Below, piece after piece: positions 25,601-33,599 of a stretch of 64,000 nt of DNA; the stretch's first letter is position 1, and every line of letters begins with the position of its first letter. A model generated the notes under the pieces. The model made no database searches. It was not told where the DNA came from and worked only from the letters and a program-made list of their open reading frames with translations. The position numbers were made by a program, and so were the translations under genes. Origin of the DNA: Cranoglanis bouderius (taxonomy: Eukaryota > Chordata > Actinopteri > Siluriformes > Cranoglanididae); contig CM042567.1 in NCBI GenBank assembly GCA_023630585.1, forward strand, positions 545,001 to 609,000. Direction: 5' to 3'.

Positions 25601-28600
25601 CGGTGTGAAACATGCAATGATTATCAATCTTTTAGTAAAGTTGTCCGTAAACGCTTCCGTGTCCCAACTGAAGTAAAAATTCCCACCAGATTTACCAAAG
25701 TTTCTGATTTTCTTTGCACTCACATGCTGCTAAATGCCAATCAGCCATAAATTACCAAGTGAATTCACACTTAGCAACGCCCACAAAACTCCATAAAAGG
25801 CAAAGCTCACAGAGAGAAAAACGACAAAATGGTGACAAAACGGTGAAAAAGCTCGTCCTAAGCACGGCGTGCGCTAAATCTTCCAGTAATGCAGCTCAGC
25901 CACTGCAGCGCATCAGCTACCATAAACATACACACTAACTCCTCCTCCTTTAATAGGGTGCCATTACTTTTGTCCTGATTGAATGACTAGTCTTATTTGT
26001 GTTAATTTATCTGTAAAATGTTGTATATTGTGTGTAAATGTTGTATACTGTCTGTAAATGTTGTACATTTTGTGTAAATGTTGTATACAGTCTGTAAAAT
26101 GTATAATGTTTGTAAAATGTTGTATAATGTCTGTAAAATGTTGTATAATGTCTGTAAAATGTTGTATAATGTTTGTAAAATGTTGTAAAATGTCTGTAAA
26201 ATGTTGTAAAATGTCTGTAAAATGTTGTATAATGTTTGTAAAATGTATCATGTTCGTAAAATATTGTATAATGTCTGTAAAATGTTGTATAATGTTTGTA
26301 AAATGTTGTAAAATGTCTGTAAAATGTTGTAAAATGTCTGTAAAATGTTGTATAATGTCTGTAAAATGTTGTATAATGTTTGTAAAATGTATCATGTTCG
26401 TAAAATATTGTATAATGTTTGTAAAATGTTGTATAATGTTTGTAAAATGTTGTAAAATGTCTGTAAAATGTTGTATAATGTCTGTAAAATGTATGTTTGT
26501 AAAATGTTGTATAAAGTTTGTAAAATGTTGTATAATGTCTGTAAAATGTTGTATAATGTTTGTAAAATGTTGTAAAATGTCTGTAAAATGTTGTATAATG
26601 TCTGTAAAATGTATAATGTTTGTAAAATGTTGTATAATGTCTGTAAAATGTTGTATAATGTTTGTAAAATGTTGTATAAAGTTTGTAAAATGTTGTACAA
26701 TGTCTGTAAAATGTTGTATAATGTTTGTAAAATGTTGTAAAATGTCTGTAAAATGTTGTATAATGTCTGTAAAATGTATAATGTCTGTACAATGTTTTAT
26801 AATGTTTGTAAAATGTTGTATAATGTTTGTAAAATGTTGTATAATGTTTGTAAAATGTTGTATAATGTTTGTAAAATGTTGTATAATGTTTGTAAAATGT
26901 TGTATAATGTCTGTAAATGTTGACGAGTTGTCAGATTCTTCTCAATGAACAATTCTGCTACTAATCTGTTGATTTTATCTTCACCACAAGGGTGGATTGT
27001 TTAGGGTTATGTTTTTTTTGCTTGTAGTTGTAATGAGTGTGAATCATCCATGTGACGTTACTGGTTTGGAGAACATGTGTGTACACGGTTCGTTTCAGGG
27101 CAGAGGTTTGTTCACACTAATGACAAATCACTTTAATCAGAGGGCACATACAATCCTGACATACTGAGATTTGAGCAAATAATTTCATAGGTGAAGAGCA
27201 ACGCTGCGAACTTAAAGCTGCTTCATTCTCTTAAAAAATAGCAATTATTGAGTCTGAGGAGTAAAAGGTCCTGAATAATGTGATGTTCCTGAGCTGCTGA
27301 AAGTCCTCCTGAGACTCCTGTGACACTCAGCGCTGTGTGTGTCGACACAGACAGGTCCAAATTAGAGGGAAAGGTGTATACTTACGTCATACACACAACT
27401 TCAGACACGAAATAAGTCTGACTGCATGGTGTCTGCCAGCCAGTCATTTTCAGCTTGGAGAAATGACTCAGGACTGAAGGAGTTTTCACTTTTTTTTCTT
27501 GCTAGTTAGAGAGTGATATCCGTAGCCGTAGCCGTATTCGGATTGGATTAGTTTACCGGGGGGACGTCTGTAAATAAATACATTTTCACGTCTCCTCGAT
27601 AATAAAAATAAAATAAAATGACCCCAGGAGGAGTGAGTCTCTACAGCGGGTTGTATTTTCTGTAAACCCGGATGTTAGCGTCATGTGGTCATACGATCTC
27701 TAGTAGTGATACAACTAGTCAATATTTAAATAAAAATAAATGTGTCTATGTGAATATAAAGTAATGTTTTATAACGGCTCCTCTAACCAGCCCGCAGGAT
27801 CTCGCTTTTTATCGATGATTTTATTCTCCTTCTCCTCCTGAAAATGCTTTCCCAGGTAGCGTTTGCAGTCGGGGTTTTACGCTACGAGAATAAATACGGC
27901 AAGCAGCAGCAGTCAGACATCTTTTTTTTCCCAACGCGAGGAGACATCTGCATGTAATTGGGCCTGTAATGTTCTCAGAGGAGGACGGAGAAAAACACAG
28001 ACATGGCCGACCTGAACGGAAATAAAATCATAGAGTGGCTCCTGTAAAATAGGAAATTAACCCAGGACCCCTTGTACATTTAATCCTGTCCAAATAGGGC
28101 TTAAGATGCCAATCAGGCGATTTATCCACGTTGTGGAATTTGTATCATTACCCAGTCGTAAAGCTGTTGAGATAAAGAACTTTCATTATAGTTTTTGTTT
28201 TTATTTCAAAATGTGCTTCATCGGGAGATTTTTATTTTTTAATTTAAAACATGGATCTTTCCTAAGATATCCTGAGTTCTTGTTATAGCGTTCTTAATGT
28301 CTGGCTAGACCAATGTGCGCTTGGCTTGTAGTTTTATTCCACATCATCAACACGGATGAAGAGTATTGCTGAGAGAGCAAATATCCGAATAAAGTCTCAC
28401 GCTGGCACCGAAACCAGATTCTACCACAAAACCCCCTGGAAATACTGTTCGTCCTATGGCAGTAGATCTCCTCTAAACGACTTTAAACCTTCACCGACAC
28501 ATCAGTCTCCAGTCCCTGCTCGGAGTGATCTACAAAAATTTAATCAGCTGTAGAACAGAGCGAGACGGCCGCGGCTTTACACACACAGGGAATAATTTAA

Positions 28601-29161
28601 GCGCAGAATTCGGTCACTGAACCCCACACTGAGTTCATATCTGCAGTGTGACGAGGGCCAGAAATAACAAGCCCAGCTCCAGGGGAAGTTCTCCAGGGCT
28701 CGAGAAGCTCAGCTGCCCGGCCACACACGGACCGAGCGGCGTGCCAGGGCTCGTCCGGCTCTTCCTGGGGAACGCTGACCACAGCCACATTTCCTGCTGG
28801 AGCACCGGGAGAAAGTACAGCGCTGCGCTAACACACATCAGAAGACACACGTCAGAGCTAATGTAGAGCTAATGGTCCGTGGACTCGATTCAGTGGCCAC
28901 AAGTTAAATTCCCTGCCGAAAAAAAAAACCACATCGAGCGTACCTGTGATATTTTAGGTAGAGTTACCTTACAGTTTATTTTTATTCCCCTTTTCTCTTT
29001 TGCAGCTCTGTTTCATCTTATAACGTCATTAAAGTGATTAACAGCGAGAGTGTAAAAGATTTTTATAGAAATGTTGTTCTCAGAAAATATCTTCCTATAA
29101 CCCCTGTTCAGATGGGATTAGTTTTCCACGTGGAGGTGTGTAATGTAATTATACACTACTG

Positions 29162-29204
<43 letters not shown>

Positions 29205-29343
29205 CAATCCTCTGAACACACGGGAATCATAAACAACCGTCTTCATTCTATAGTCGGAAAAACGAGCACAAAAGATTCCACGTGTACTGTACACCCCTCA
29301 GCTACAGCCAGAAAATGTCTCAACATGTTAACTGAATCACGGT

Positions 29344-29412
<69 letters not shown>

Positions 29413-29771
29413 GAGAGTGTGTATTTAAACAGGTGCTGATTCCACAACAAAAGAGATGACGATGTTTTTCTACCAGAACCTGAAGAAGACTGATTTAACA
29501 GAGTTACAGTTAAAGTGTGTACTGATGATTTAATACTGAATTACACACATCAGTACTCAGAACTCAGATGTAACTACTGACTTAAGCGCTACTTCAGTCC
29601 AGGTTTGAAGGCGGTGGTCTAGACGCTGTTGAGACGCACTATTATTATATACTACTAATATATTAGAGGGAAATCTTCAGTGGGCTGTGCTGCTCACCTG
29701 TCAGGAATCTCCCGAGGGCTCTTAGCCCCTCCTGCTTTGGGCGTGGCCTTTGAGTTCTTGTTGGCCGTCAT
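3437..29771 (-). CDS. DENND2B: DENN domain-containing protein 2B (ST5), partial, 13 coding exons
   Basis: Vertebrate DENND2B is a guanine-nucleotide exchange factor reported to act on RAB13, and its longest form promotes ERK2 signalling. Thirteen exons with GT/AG borders and consistent phases join at 29698-29771, 23487-24722, 21253-21398, 15672-15817, 13974-14183, 12699-12795, 12537-12581, 11385-11569, 10500-10609, 9748-9817, 6017-6094, 4084-4224 and 3437-3585, giving 895 codons plus two bases. The start 'MTANKNS' matches the human N-terminus. The tail carries conserved blocks such as SECSYPETEEE, YPSSPTENGT, ENPYEDVDLK, KRQSHDDMLLL and RGKKRLKKLSMS, followed by the upstream DENN module (EWQERELFEYFVVVSLKKKP, from about residue 670) and the start of the central DENN module (from about 774). 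The human protein is roughly 1137 residues, so some 240 residues lie beyond the left edge. DENND2A/C are less likely because of the N-terminus and the TMEM9B neighbour. Confidence 0.93.
3652..3835 (+). repeat. Family M interspersed repeat, copy 1 (5' part)
   Basis: Contains the family signature 'gattggtcagaaggtgttga' and 'cagcagctctgacagtagcg', then 'atcgtttctatagcaacagc'. Truncated compared with the 13507 copy. Lies in the intron between DENND2B exons 12 and 13. Confidence 0.8.
4084..4224 (-). CDS. DENND2B: DENND2B coding exon 12
   Basis: Exactly 47 codons, residues 800-846, starting ILDEVERRRGISAALVYPFM and ending FLPGAGNE, close to identical with the human protein. Acceptor 'tttttcccag', donor 'GAG|gtcaga'. 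Central DENN domain. Confidence 0.93.
4225..6016. other. DENND2B intron
   Basis: AT-rich; contains a (CA)n tract at 4995-5044, a short (ATGG)n tract near 5187-5206 and the 11-bp tandem array at 5241-5775. No coding signal recognised. Confidence 0.7.
5241..5775. repeat. 11-bp minisatellite
   Basis: About 48 tandem units of an 11-mer of the types 'ggattattatt', 'agattattatt' and 'gtattaatagt', in mixed order. AT-rich, intronic. Confidence 0.9.
6017..6094 (-). CDS. DENND2B: DENND2B coding exon 11
   Basis: Residues 774-799, PSGKGQRLPEVYCVISRLGC then FDLFSK; start of the central DENN domain. 78 bases, phase 0 at both ends; acceptor 'cccgtgcag', donor 'AAG|gtgaga'. Confidence 0.92.
6095..6997. 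other. DENND2B intron, left part
   Basis: About 0.9 kb with no gene, array or transposon end that I can recognise; it leads into the 8-bp minisatellite. Confidence 0.6.
6998..8297. repeat. 8-bp minisatellite, about 1.3 kb
   Basis: About 160 tandem 8-mers of four main types: cctacagt, cccacagt, ctcacagt and cctacaga. The 5' third is rich in cctacagt/cctacaga, the 3' part in cccacagt/ctcacagt, so variants are regionally clustered. Two shortened units occur near 7978 and 8160. All forward frames are open because no stop codon occurs in the unit; this is not a gene. Confidence 0.95.
8374..8420. repeat. (CA)n microsatellite
   Basis: About 21 CA units, shortly after the 8-bp array. Confidence 0.9.
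8818..9306 (-). repeat. Family M interspersed repeat, copy 2 (near full length)
   Basis: Reverse orientation. Carries 'gagctgctgttatagaaaac', 'gatgtcggaaaagttaaagt' and, at its 3' end, a perfect 14-base inverted repeat (8830-8843 with 8914-8927, 'gaggaataaaacac') that can form a terminal hairpin. No reading frame of note. Confidence 0.85.
9748..9817 (-). CDS. DENND2B: DENND2B coding exon 10
   Basis: Residues 750-773, ETFSFMLTGEDGSRRFGYCR then RLL, identical to the human block. Donor 'CTG|gtaagc'. The acceptor 'ggtttgcag' lies directly against a (TG)n tract of about 37 units as read on the minus strand. Confidence 0.95.
9825..9900. repeat. (CA)n microsatellite at a splice acceptor
   Basis: About 37 CA units. 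On the coding strand this is (TG)n ending 7-8 bases upstream of DENND2B exon 10, in the place of the polypyrimidine tract. Confidence 0.95.
10500..10609 (-). CDS. DENND2B: DENND2B coding exon 9
   Basis: Residues 714-749: LERLTKQMREAEQRLKAIPQ, then FCFPDAKDWSPVSEYS. Acceptor 'ttatttttag', donor 'AGCAG|gtattt'; ends two bases into a serine codon completed by exon 10. Confidence 0.92.
11385..11569 (-). CDS. DENND2B: DENND2B coding exon 8 (start of the DENN module)
   Basis: Residues 652-713, starting AHTQRLLKLQSILRRAPSYR and including EWQERELFEYFVVVSLKKKP. Acceptor 'tgtttctcag', donor 'CCTAAG|gtagcg'. This is the upstream DENN (uDENN) region. Confidence 0.94.
11570..12536. other. DENND2B intron
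   Basis: Contains a short (AT)n tract at 11590-11611 near the exon 8 acceptor. Otherwise nothing recognised; no coding signal. Confidence 0.6.
12537..12581 (-). CDS. DENND2B: DENND2B coding exon 7 (45 bp micro-exon)
   Basis: Encodes the acidic serine stretch DDNSESESDSDDRFK (residues 637-652). Acceptor 'tgtttgcag', donor 'AAAG|gtgaga'. Its short length makes it easy to miss, but the phases fit on both sides and the human protein has the same block. Confidence 0.93.
12699..12795 (-). CDS. DENND2B: DENND2B coding exon 6
   Basis: Residues 605-636: VVQRINSIFCTKRGKKRLKK, then LSMSNIETASLR. A basic, conserved segment. Acceptor 'tttctttag', donor 'AGAG|gtggac' (a non-consensus +4 to +6). Confidence 0.93.
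12796..13506. other. DENND2B intron, unexplained part
   Basis: No exon or recognised element in these 0.7 kb. It abuts a family M repeat copy on its right. Confidence 0.55.
13507..13908 (+). repeat. Family M interspersed repeat, copy 3
   Basis: One of the best 5' copies: begins near 'cagcggtgttgaatcctgga', then 'gattggtcagaaggtgttga', 'atggaaggagtctccagtgt' and 'gtttacgcttctttgcggtt'. It ends about 65 bases before DENND2B exon 5. Confidence 0.85.
13974..14183 (-). CDS. DENND2B: DENND2B coding exon 5
   Basis: 70 codons, residues 535-604, LPSKPSSQSLRLLGQADRKS ... SRLSKRQSHDDMLLLPQLSS ... RRHRRVPK. Start fixed by the acceptor 'gctgcctccag' and phase 0; donor 'CCCAAG|gtaggc'. Serine-rich tail upstream of the DENN module. 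Confidence 0.9.
14184..14820. other. DENND2B intron, left part
   Basis: Nothing recognised in these 0.6 kb; the (GAGT)n array follows. Confidence 0.55.
14821..15516. repeat. (GAGT)n/(GAGA)n array, about 700 bp
   Basis: Tetranucleotide array mixing gagt, gaga, gaca and gact units; its left part contains a pure (GA)n block at about 14892-14950. Strongly purine-rich on one strand. Long open frames here are repeat artefacts. Confidence 0.95.
15672..15817 (-). CDS. DENND2B: DENND2B coding exon 4
   Basis: Residues 486-534, starting ESMKENPYEDVDLKGRGLAR and ending TSQDRKSTTPPQ. Contains the conserved ENPYEDVDLK block. The acceptor is 'ctctctttcag', whose pyrimidine tract is a (CT)n microsatellite; donor 'CCCAG|gtaatt'. 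Confidence 0.92.
15821..15967. repeat. Two (GA)n microsatellites
   Basis: Tracts at 15824-15860 and 15920-15967. The first directly forms the pyrimidine tract of the DENND2B exon 4 acceptor on the coding strand. Confidence 0.92.
16192..16246. repeat. (ATAAT)n microsatellite
   Basis: About ten pentanucleotide units. Confidence 0.9.
16603..16654. repeat. (GT)n microsatellite
   Basis: About 26 GT units. Confidence 0.95.
17819..18575. mobile_element. hAT-type non-autonomous element (probable)
   Basis: Left end 'caggctgggtgatataatat' and right end 'gtcgtatcgcccagccccag' are imperfect inverted repeats of the type seen again at 30879-31239. The inside contains 'gtgatgacgtcacatgacgc' and no transposase. 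No clear 8-bp target duplication, so the boundaries are provisional. Confidence 0.5.
19310..19500 (+). mobile_element. tRNA-derived SINE
   Basis: Shows a pol III A-box-like 'cagtggttatgacgttggac' and B-box-like 'gagttcaaatccc', then the tail 'gtcgctctggataagggcgt' and 'ccaaatgccataaatgtaaa', typical of tRNA-derived SINEs of ostariophysan fishes. About 190 bp, intronic. Confidence 0.85.
19556..19728 (-). repeat. Family M interspersed repeat, copy 4 (partial)
   Basis: Reverse orientation, with an internal deletion: 'ggttagttcctgttctcgct' and 'ttctgaccaatcagaatcca' lie closer together than in full copies. Follows the SINE. Confidence 0.7.
20285..20612 (+). mobile_element. Possible solo LTR fragment
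   Basis: Pyrimidine-rich text with a poly(A) signal ('ccgaaataaagtccacgctg') followed by 'cacctgcctcctgcctcttt', the layout of the R-U5 part of fish LTRs. No partner LTR, primer-binding site or coding domain was found. Confidence 0.3.
21253..21398 (-). CDS. DENND2B: DENND2B coding exon 3
   Basis: Residues 437-486, starting ESCESEDAASLPSSYPSSPT and containing KSTLEENAYEDITG, both conserved in human DENND2B. Acceptor 'tttctcttctag', donor 'ATTACAG|gtgagt'. Confidence 0.93.
21399..22231. other. DENND2B intron with a CpG-containing single-copy block
   Basis: At 21870-22160 there is a GC-richer, non-repetitive stretch unlike the surrounding AT-rich DNA. It has no exon-like frame. It could be a regulatory element, but that cannot be told from one sequence. 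Confidence 0.35.
22232..22530 (-). repeat. Family M interspersed repeat, copy 5
   Basis: Reverse orientation: 'aaagtgttttattcctgtta', 'tcacgttatagcagctgtaa' and 'cgtaaactccttccatcaat' follow the family order. Confidence 0.8.
22735..23010 (+). repeat. Interspersed repeat pair, copy A
   Basis: Shares 'taatgtgatgttcctgagct', 'gagactcctg' and 'cttcagacacga' with 27255-27430. Its right end ('cattgtggaatttatattgt') is matched at 28121-28160. An unnamed dispersed repeat. Confidence 0.7.
23037..23373. repeat. (GAGTGT/GAGA) array, about 340 bp
   Basis: Tandem mixture of gtgagagt, gagagagt and gagcgagt units, ending 114 bases before DENND2B exon 2's donor. The open frame across it is an artefact. Confidence 0.9.
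23487..24722 (-). CDS. DENND2B: DENND2B coding exon 2 (large exon)
   Basis: 411 full codons, residues 25-437. Conserved blocks include KISEWECRN..PRMSLCLDKR, EKAFDFKSMRRMSTAYSECS, YPETEEED, AVLNRIQKIEQALKE and NPLPKPKRTFEYDAN. A collagen-like run GPPGPPGPPGAPGPP lies at residues 369-383. It forms the long, presumably disordered, proline- and serine-rich tail. Acceptor 'ttcttgttacag', donor 'CTGACAG|gtgaga'. Confidence 0.93.
25776..26000 (-). repeat. Interspersed repeat, reverse copy of 2480-2745
   Basis: Carries 'cttccagtaatgcagctcag', 'actcctcctcctttaatagg' and 'acgcccacaaaactccataa', all matched in reverse at 2480-2745. It lacks the (TG)n expansion. Its right end abuts the 21-bp array. Confidence 0.8.
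26011..26922. repeat. 21-bp minisatellite, about 0.9 kb
   Basis: About 43 units of the type 'tgtaaaatgttgtataatg' plus two bases, with some units shortened. As 21 is a multiple of three, frames read as a 7-residue repeat (CCIMSVK on one strand). This is not evidence for a protein. Confidence 0.93.
27255..27430 (+). repeat. Interspersed repeat pair, copy B
   Basis: Matches 22735-22920: 'gaataatgtgatgttcctga', 'ctgagactcctgtgacactc', 'cacaacttcagacacga'. Confidence 0.7.
29345..29406. repeat. (GT)n microsatellite
   Basis: About 31 GT units; a separate (CA)n tract lies at 29164-29203. Confidence 0.95.
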
Positions 29772-29793
29772 CTCCTCCCTCACACCGCTCACC
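29698..29793 (-). CDS. DENND2B: DENND2B coding exon 1 (start codon at 29771)
   Basis: Spliced exon with 22 bases of leader, then ATG at 29771. It encodes MTANKNSKATPKAGGAKSPR and EIPD, 24 codons plus two bases. The start is chosen because human DENND2B also begins with MTANKNS after an extra MT. The frame is open back to the acceptor ('ttatgtctgtcag'), so at least one upstream exon must exist. Confidence 0.88.
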
Positions 29794-30189
29794 CTGACAG
29801 ACATAACCAAAAAAAAATAATATCAGATGGTTTGAAAAGTGGCTTAATTTATAATTACAAATAACACTGAGCAGTATTGGTCATGTACAACACAATATCA
29901 GCAGCGTGGAGCTCCATCTGATCATGTGTGTGAATACATACAGAGTAAACGACTAAAAACAAAACATCAGTGAGAAAAGTTAAAAGTACAAACAGTCTGA
30001 ATATGTTTTACACGAATCACAGATAACCAACGAGTCCACATTTTTTTCTCACAGGCAACAGAATGCTGATTACACACCTCACACGTGTGTTATAAACCTG
30101 AACACGAGAAAAACGTGACATGTTCAAGGGTCTCTGAGCGGTGCTTCCAGATGATTAATGATCAACTGAGGGACAGCACAAAGAAAGAC

Positions 30190-30870
30190 TGAGTCTGTGA
30201 GTCTGTGAGTTTTTGAGTCTTTGAGTCCGTGTGTCTGAGAGTCTTTGAGTCCGTGTGTCTGTGAGTCTTTGAGTCTGTGAATCTGTGAGTCTTTGAGTCC
30301 GTGTGTCTGTGAGTCTTTGAGTCCGTGTGTCTGAGTTTTTGAGTCTTTGAGTCCGTGTGTCTGAGAGTCTTTGAGTCTGTGTGTCTGTGAGTCTTTGAGT
30401 CCGTGTGTCTGTGAGTCTTTGAGTCCGTGTGTCTGTGAGTCTTTGAGTCCGTGTGTCTGTGAGTCTTTGAGTCTGTGTGTCTGTGAGTCTTTGAGTCCGT
30501 GTGTCTGTGAGTCTTTGGGTCCGTATGTCTGTGAGTCTTTGAGTCTGTGAGTCAGTGATTCAGTGAGTCCGTGAGTCAGTGATTCAGTGAGTCTTTGAGT
30601 CAGTGATTCAGTGAGTCTTTGAGTCTGTGAGTCTGTGAGTCAGTGAGTCTTTGAGTCTGTGATTCAGTGAGTCTTTGAGTCTGTGAGTCAGTGATTCAGT
30701 GAGTCTTTGAGTCAGTGATTCAGTGAGTCTTTGAGTCTGTGAGTCAGTGATTCAGTGAGTCTTTGAGTCTGTGAGTCTGTGAGTCAGTGAGTCTTTGAGT
30801 CTGTGAGTCAGTGATTCAGTGAGTCTTTGAGTCTGTGAGTCAGTGATTCAGTGAGTCTTTGAGTCTGTGA
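30190..30870. repeat. Phrase-type tandem array (gagtctgt/gagtcttt/gattcagt)
   Basis: About 0.7 kb of 8-mer units 'gagtcttt', 'gagtccgt', 'gtgtctgt', then 'gagtcagt' and 'gattcagt' in the right half. The left and right halves use different unit vocabularies. Confidence 0.9.
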
Positions 30871-30878
30871 GTCAGTGT

Positions 30879-31239
30879 TAGGGCTGGGCGATATATCGAT
30901 ATAATATTGATTTCGTAATAAATGATCATGTGATACACTTTTCTGAGATACTGTCGGTATGGTGATGTATTTTTTTAAACGTTTTTAATAATTACAAATT
31001 AAATGGTACTGAATGGATGCTGTTGATTTGATGTATTTATTATTTTTTTTACTTAATTTGTCTTTGAAGGCATTAAAGAAAAGTATCATCAAACTCAGTT
31101 TAACGTTTTTTTTTGTTTATTTTACTACAGTTCTGTAGACAGTTTGTTAGCTAAATTATATATCGTGATACGCATCGTGTATCGTACAAATGTCCTCGAG
31201 TATCGTGATATGATATTTCGGTCATATCGCCCAGCCCTA
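30879..31239. mobile_element. hAT-type miniature element (MITE)
   Basis: Inverted ends 'tagggctgggcgatat' and 'atatcgcccagcccta', 361 bp, with no coding capacity. The flanks 'gtcagtgt' and 'gccactgt' could be a diverged 8-bp target duplication (six of eight match). The inside is AT-rich with further 'atatcg' motifs. Confidence 0.75.
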
Positions 31240-31403
31240 GCCACTGTTCCTTCTCTAAGTGTTTAAACAGAGCGGTGAGCGGAGAGTAAAGCTTCTCTCT
31301 GGACTCATTAAACACTGAGAGCATTTTCCCACAGACAGCTGCAGCTACACACTGAAACCAGCTCCTGTTTTCTGAGATATTATTTTTACAAGCTGCACAG
31401 GGG

Positions 31404-33077
31404 AGTGTGTTACTGTGTGTTACTGTGTGTTACTGTGTGTTACTGTGTGTTACTGTGTGTTACTGTGTGTTTCAGTGTGTTACTGTGTGTTACTGTGTGT
31501 TTCAGTGTGTTACTGTGTGTTTCAGTGTGTTACTGTGTGTTACTGTGTGTTTCTGTGTGTTACTGTGTGTTACTGTGTGTTTCAGTGTGTTACTGTGTGT
31601 TTCAGTGTGTTACTGTGTGTTACTGTGTGTTTCAGTGTGTTACTGTGTGTTACTGTGTGTTTCAGTGTGTTACTGTGTGTTTCAGTGTGTTACTGTGTGT
31701 TTCAGTGTGTTACTGTGTGTTACTGTGTGTTACTGTGTGTTTCAGTGTGTTACTGTGTGTTACTGTGTGTTACTGTGTGTTTCAGTGTGTTACTGTGTGT
31801 TACTGTGTGTTTCTGTGTGTTACTGTGTGTTACTGTGTGTTTCAGTGTGTTACTGTGTGTTACTGTGTGTTTCAGTGTGTTACTGTGTGTTTCAGTGTGT
31901 TACTGTGTGTTTCAGTGTGTTACTGTGTGTTTCAGTGTGTTACTGTGTGTTACTGTGTGTTACTGTGTGTTACTGTGTGTTACTGTGTGATTCAGTGTCT
32001 TACTGTGTGTTTCAGTGTGTTACTGTGTGTTACTCTGTGTTTCAGTGTGTTACTGTGTGTTACTGTGTGTTTCAGTGTGTTACTGTGTGTTTCAGTGTGT
32101 TACTGTGTGTTACTGTGTGTTTCAGTGTGTTACTGTGTGTTACTGTGTGTTTCAGTGTGTTACTGTGTGTTTCAGTGTGTTACTGTGTGTTTCAGTGTGT
32201 TACTGTGTATTTCAGTGTGTTTCAGTGTGTTTCAGTGTGTTACTGTGTGTTTCAGTGTGTTACTGTGTGTTTCAGTGTGTTTCAGTGTGTTACTGTGTGT
32301 TTCAGTGTGTTACTGTGTGTTTCAGTGTGTTACTGTGTGTTACTGTGTGTTACTCTGTGTTTCAGTGTGTTACTGTGTGTTTCAGTGTGTTACTGTGTGT
32401 TTCAGTGTGTTACAGTGTGTTACTGTGTGTTACTGTGTGTTACTGTGTGTTTCAGTGTGTTTCAGTGTGTTTCAGTGTGTTACTGTGTGTTTCAGTGTGT
32501 TACTCTGTGTTTCAGTGTGTTACTGTGTGTTTCAGTGTGTTACTGTGTGTTTCAGTGTGTTACAGTGTGTTACTGTGTGTTACTGTGTGTTTCAGTGTGT
32601 TTCAGTGTGTTACTGTGTGTTACTGTGTGTTTCAGTGTGTTTCAGTGTGTTTCAGTGTGTTACTGTGTGTTTCAGTGTGTTTCAGTGTGTTTCAGTGTGT
32701 TACTGTGTTTTTCAGTGTGTTACTGTGTGTTTCAGTGTGTTACAGTGTGTTACTGTGTGTTACTGTGTGTTTCAGTGTGTTACTGTGTGTTTCAGTGTGC
32801 TACTGTGTGTTACAGTGTGTTACTGTGTGTTACTGTGTGTTTCAGTGTGTTTCAGTGTGTTACTGTGTTACTATGTTTTCAGTGTGTTACTGTGTGTTTC
32901 AGTGTGTTACTGTGTGTTTCAGTGAGCTACTGTGTGTTACAGTGTGTTACTGTGTGTTACTGTGTGTTTCAGTGTGTTTCAGTGTGTTACTGTGTGTTAC
33001 TATGTTTACTGTGTGTTTCAGTGTGTTACAGTGTGTTACAGTGTCTTACTGTGTCTTACTGTGTGTTACTGTGTGTG
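31404..33077. repeat. 10-bp minisatellite, about 1.7 kb
   Basis: About 167 units in near-perfect register, almost all either tactgtgtgt or ttcagtgtgt, with rare variants (tacagtgtgt, tactctgtgt). The first 1.4 kb contains no register slip; small deletions appear only after about 32865. Open in several frames because the unit has no stop; not a gene. Confidence 0.96.
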
Positions 33078-33130
33078 AGCTCGTAAAGGTAAACCGGACA
33101 CAGAAGCAGAACCTGCAAAAACACTGAAAT

Positions 33131-33550
33131 ACTGAGATTAGTTTTCTATAACAGCAGCTCTGACAGTAGCGCATCTGCACATCACAGGTTCATATTAATG
33201 TACTCGTTCTAATACGTTATCGTTTCTATAGCAACAGCTCATTCACGGGGCGTTTACATGCATAACAAGCTGCGGTTTTGTGTCTTATTAACTTGAAGAA
33301 AGAGAATAAAGAGAGGCTGGTGAGGGAACTACTGTTTATAGCTGCTATAATGTAGGTGACAACAGGAAGTAACTTGTTTCACAAACATTAAATGTAACTT
33401 TAAATGGATAAAAAGTATGGTGTGCTGTTCTTTAATTGATAAAACATTGTAATCATTGGTAAATTGCTGTGGTATAAGAGAAATAAAAGCCTTGGGGATG
33501 TGCTTCAGGGTGGTAACAGTAACTCTGCTACATCACTCGGTATTTTACTG
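33131..33550 (+). repeat. Family M interspersed repeat, copy 6 (long)
   Basis: Starts in the 5' half ('gattagttttctataacagc') just after the 10-bp array, has an internal deletion, then continues through 'tgtttatagctgctataatg' to the 3' part 'ggtggtaacagtaactctgc'. A (CA)n tract follows at 33553-33595. Confidence 0.85.
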
Positions 33551-33551
33551 C

Positions 33552-33591
<40 letters not shown>

Positions 33592-33599
33592 CACAGTGT

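Larger units (their letters stand above)
24723..29697. other. DENND2B first coding intron, about 5 kb
   Basis: Contains the interspersed copies at 25776-26000 and 27255-27430, the 21-bp array at 26011-26922 and (CA)n tracts at 29164-29203 and 29345-29406. At 28600-28870 a GC-rich non-repetitive block could be regulatory or an unrecognised exon; no family was recognised in it. Confidence 0.55.

Noticed and set aside
26007..26948. 261- to 296-codon frames on both strands
   Set aside because: 21-bp repeat translated; artefact.
28597..28866. Overlapping short frames on both strands
   Set aside because: GC-rich non-repeat DNA, but the frames show no recognisable protein and lack proper exon borders.
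31405..33127. Open frames of up to 559 codons
   Set aside because: Products of the 10-bp array (VCYCVLLC-type text) open in all three forward frames.
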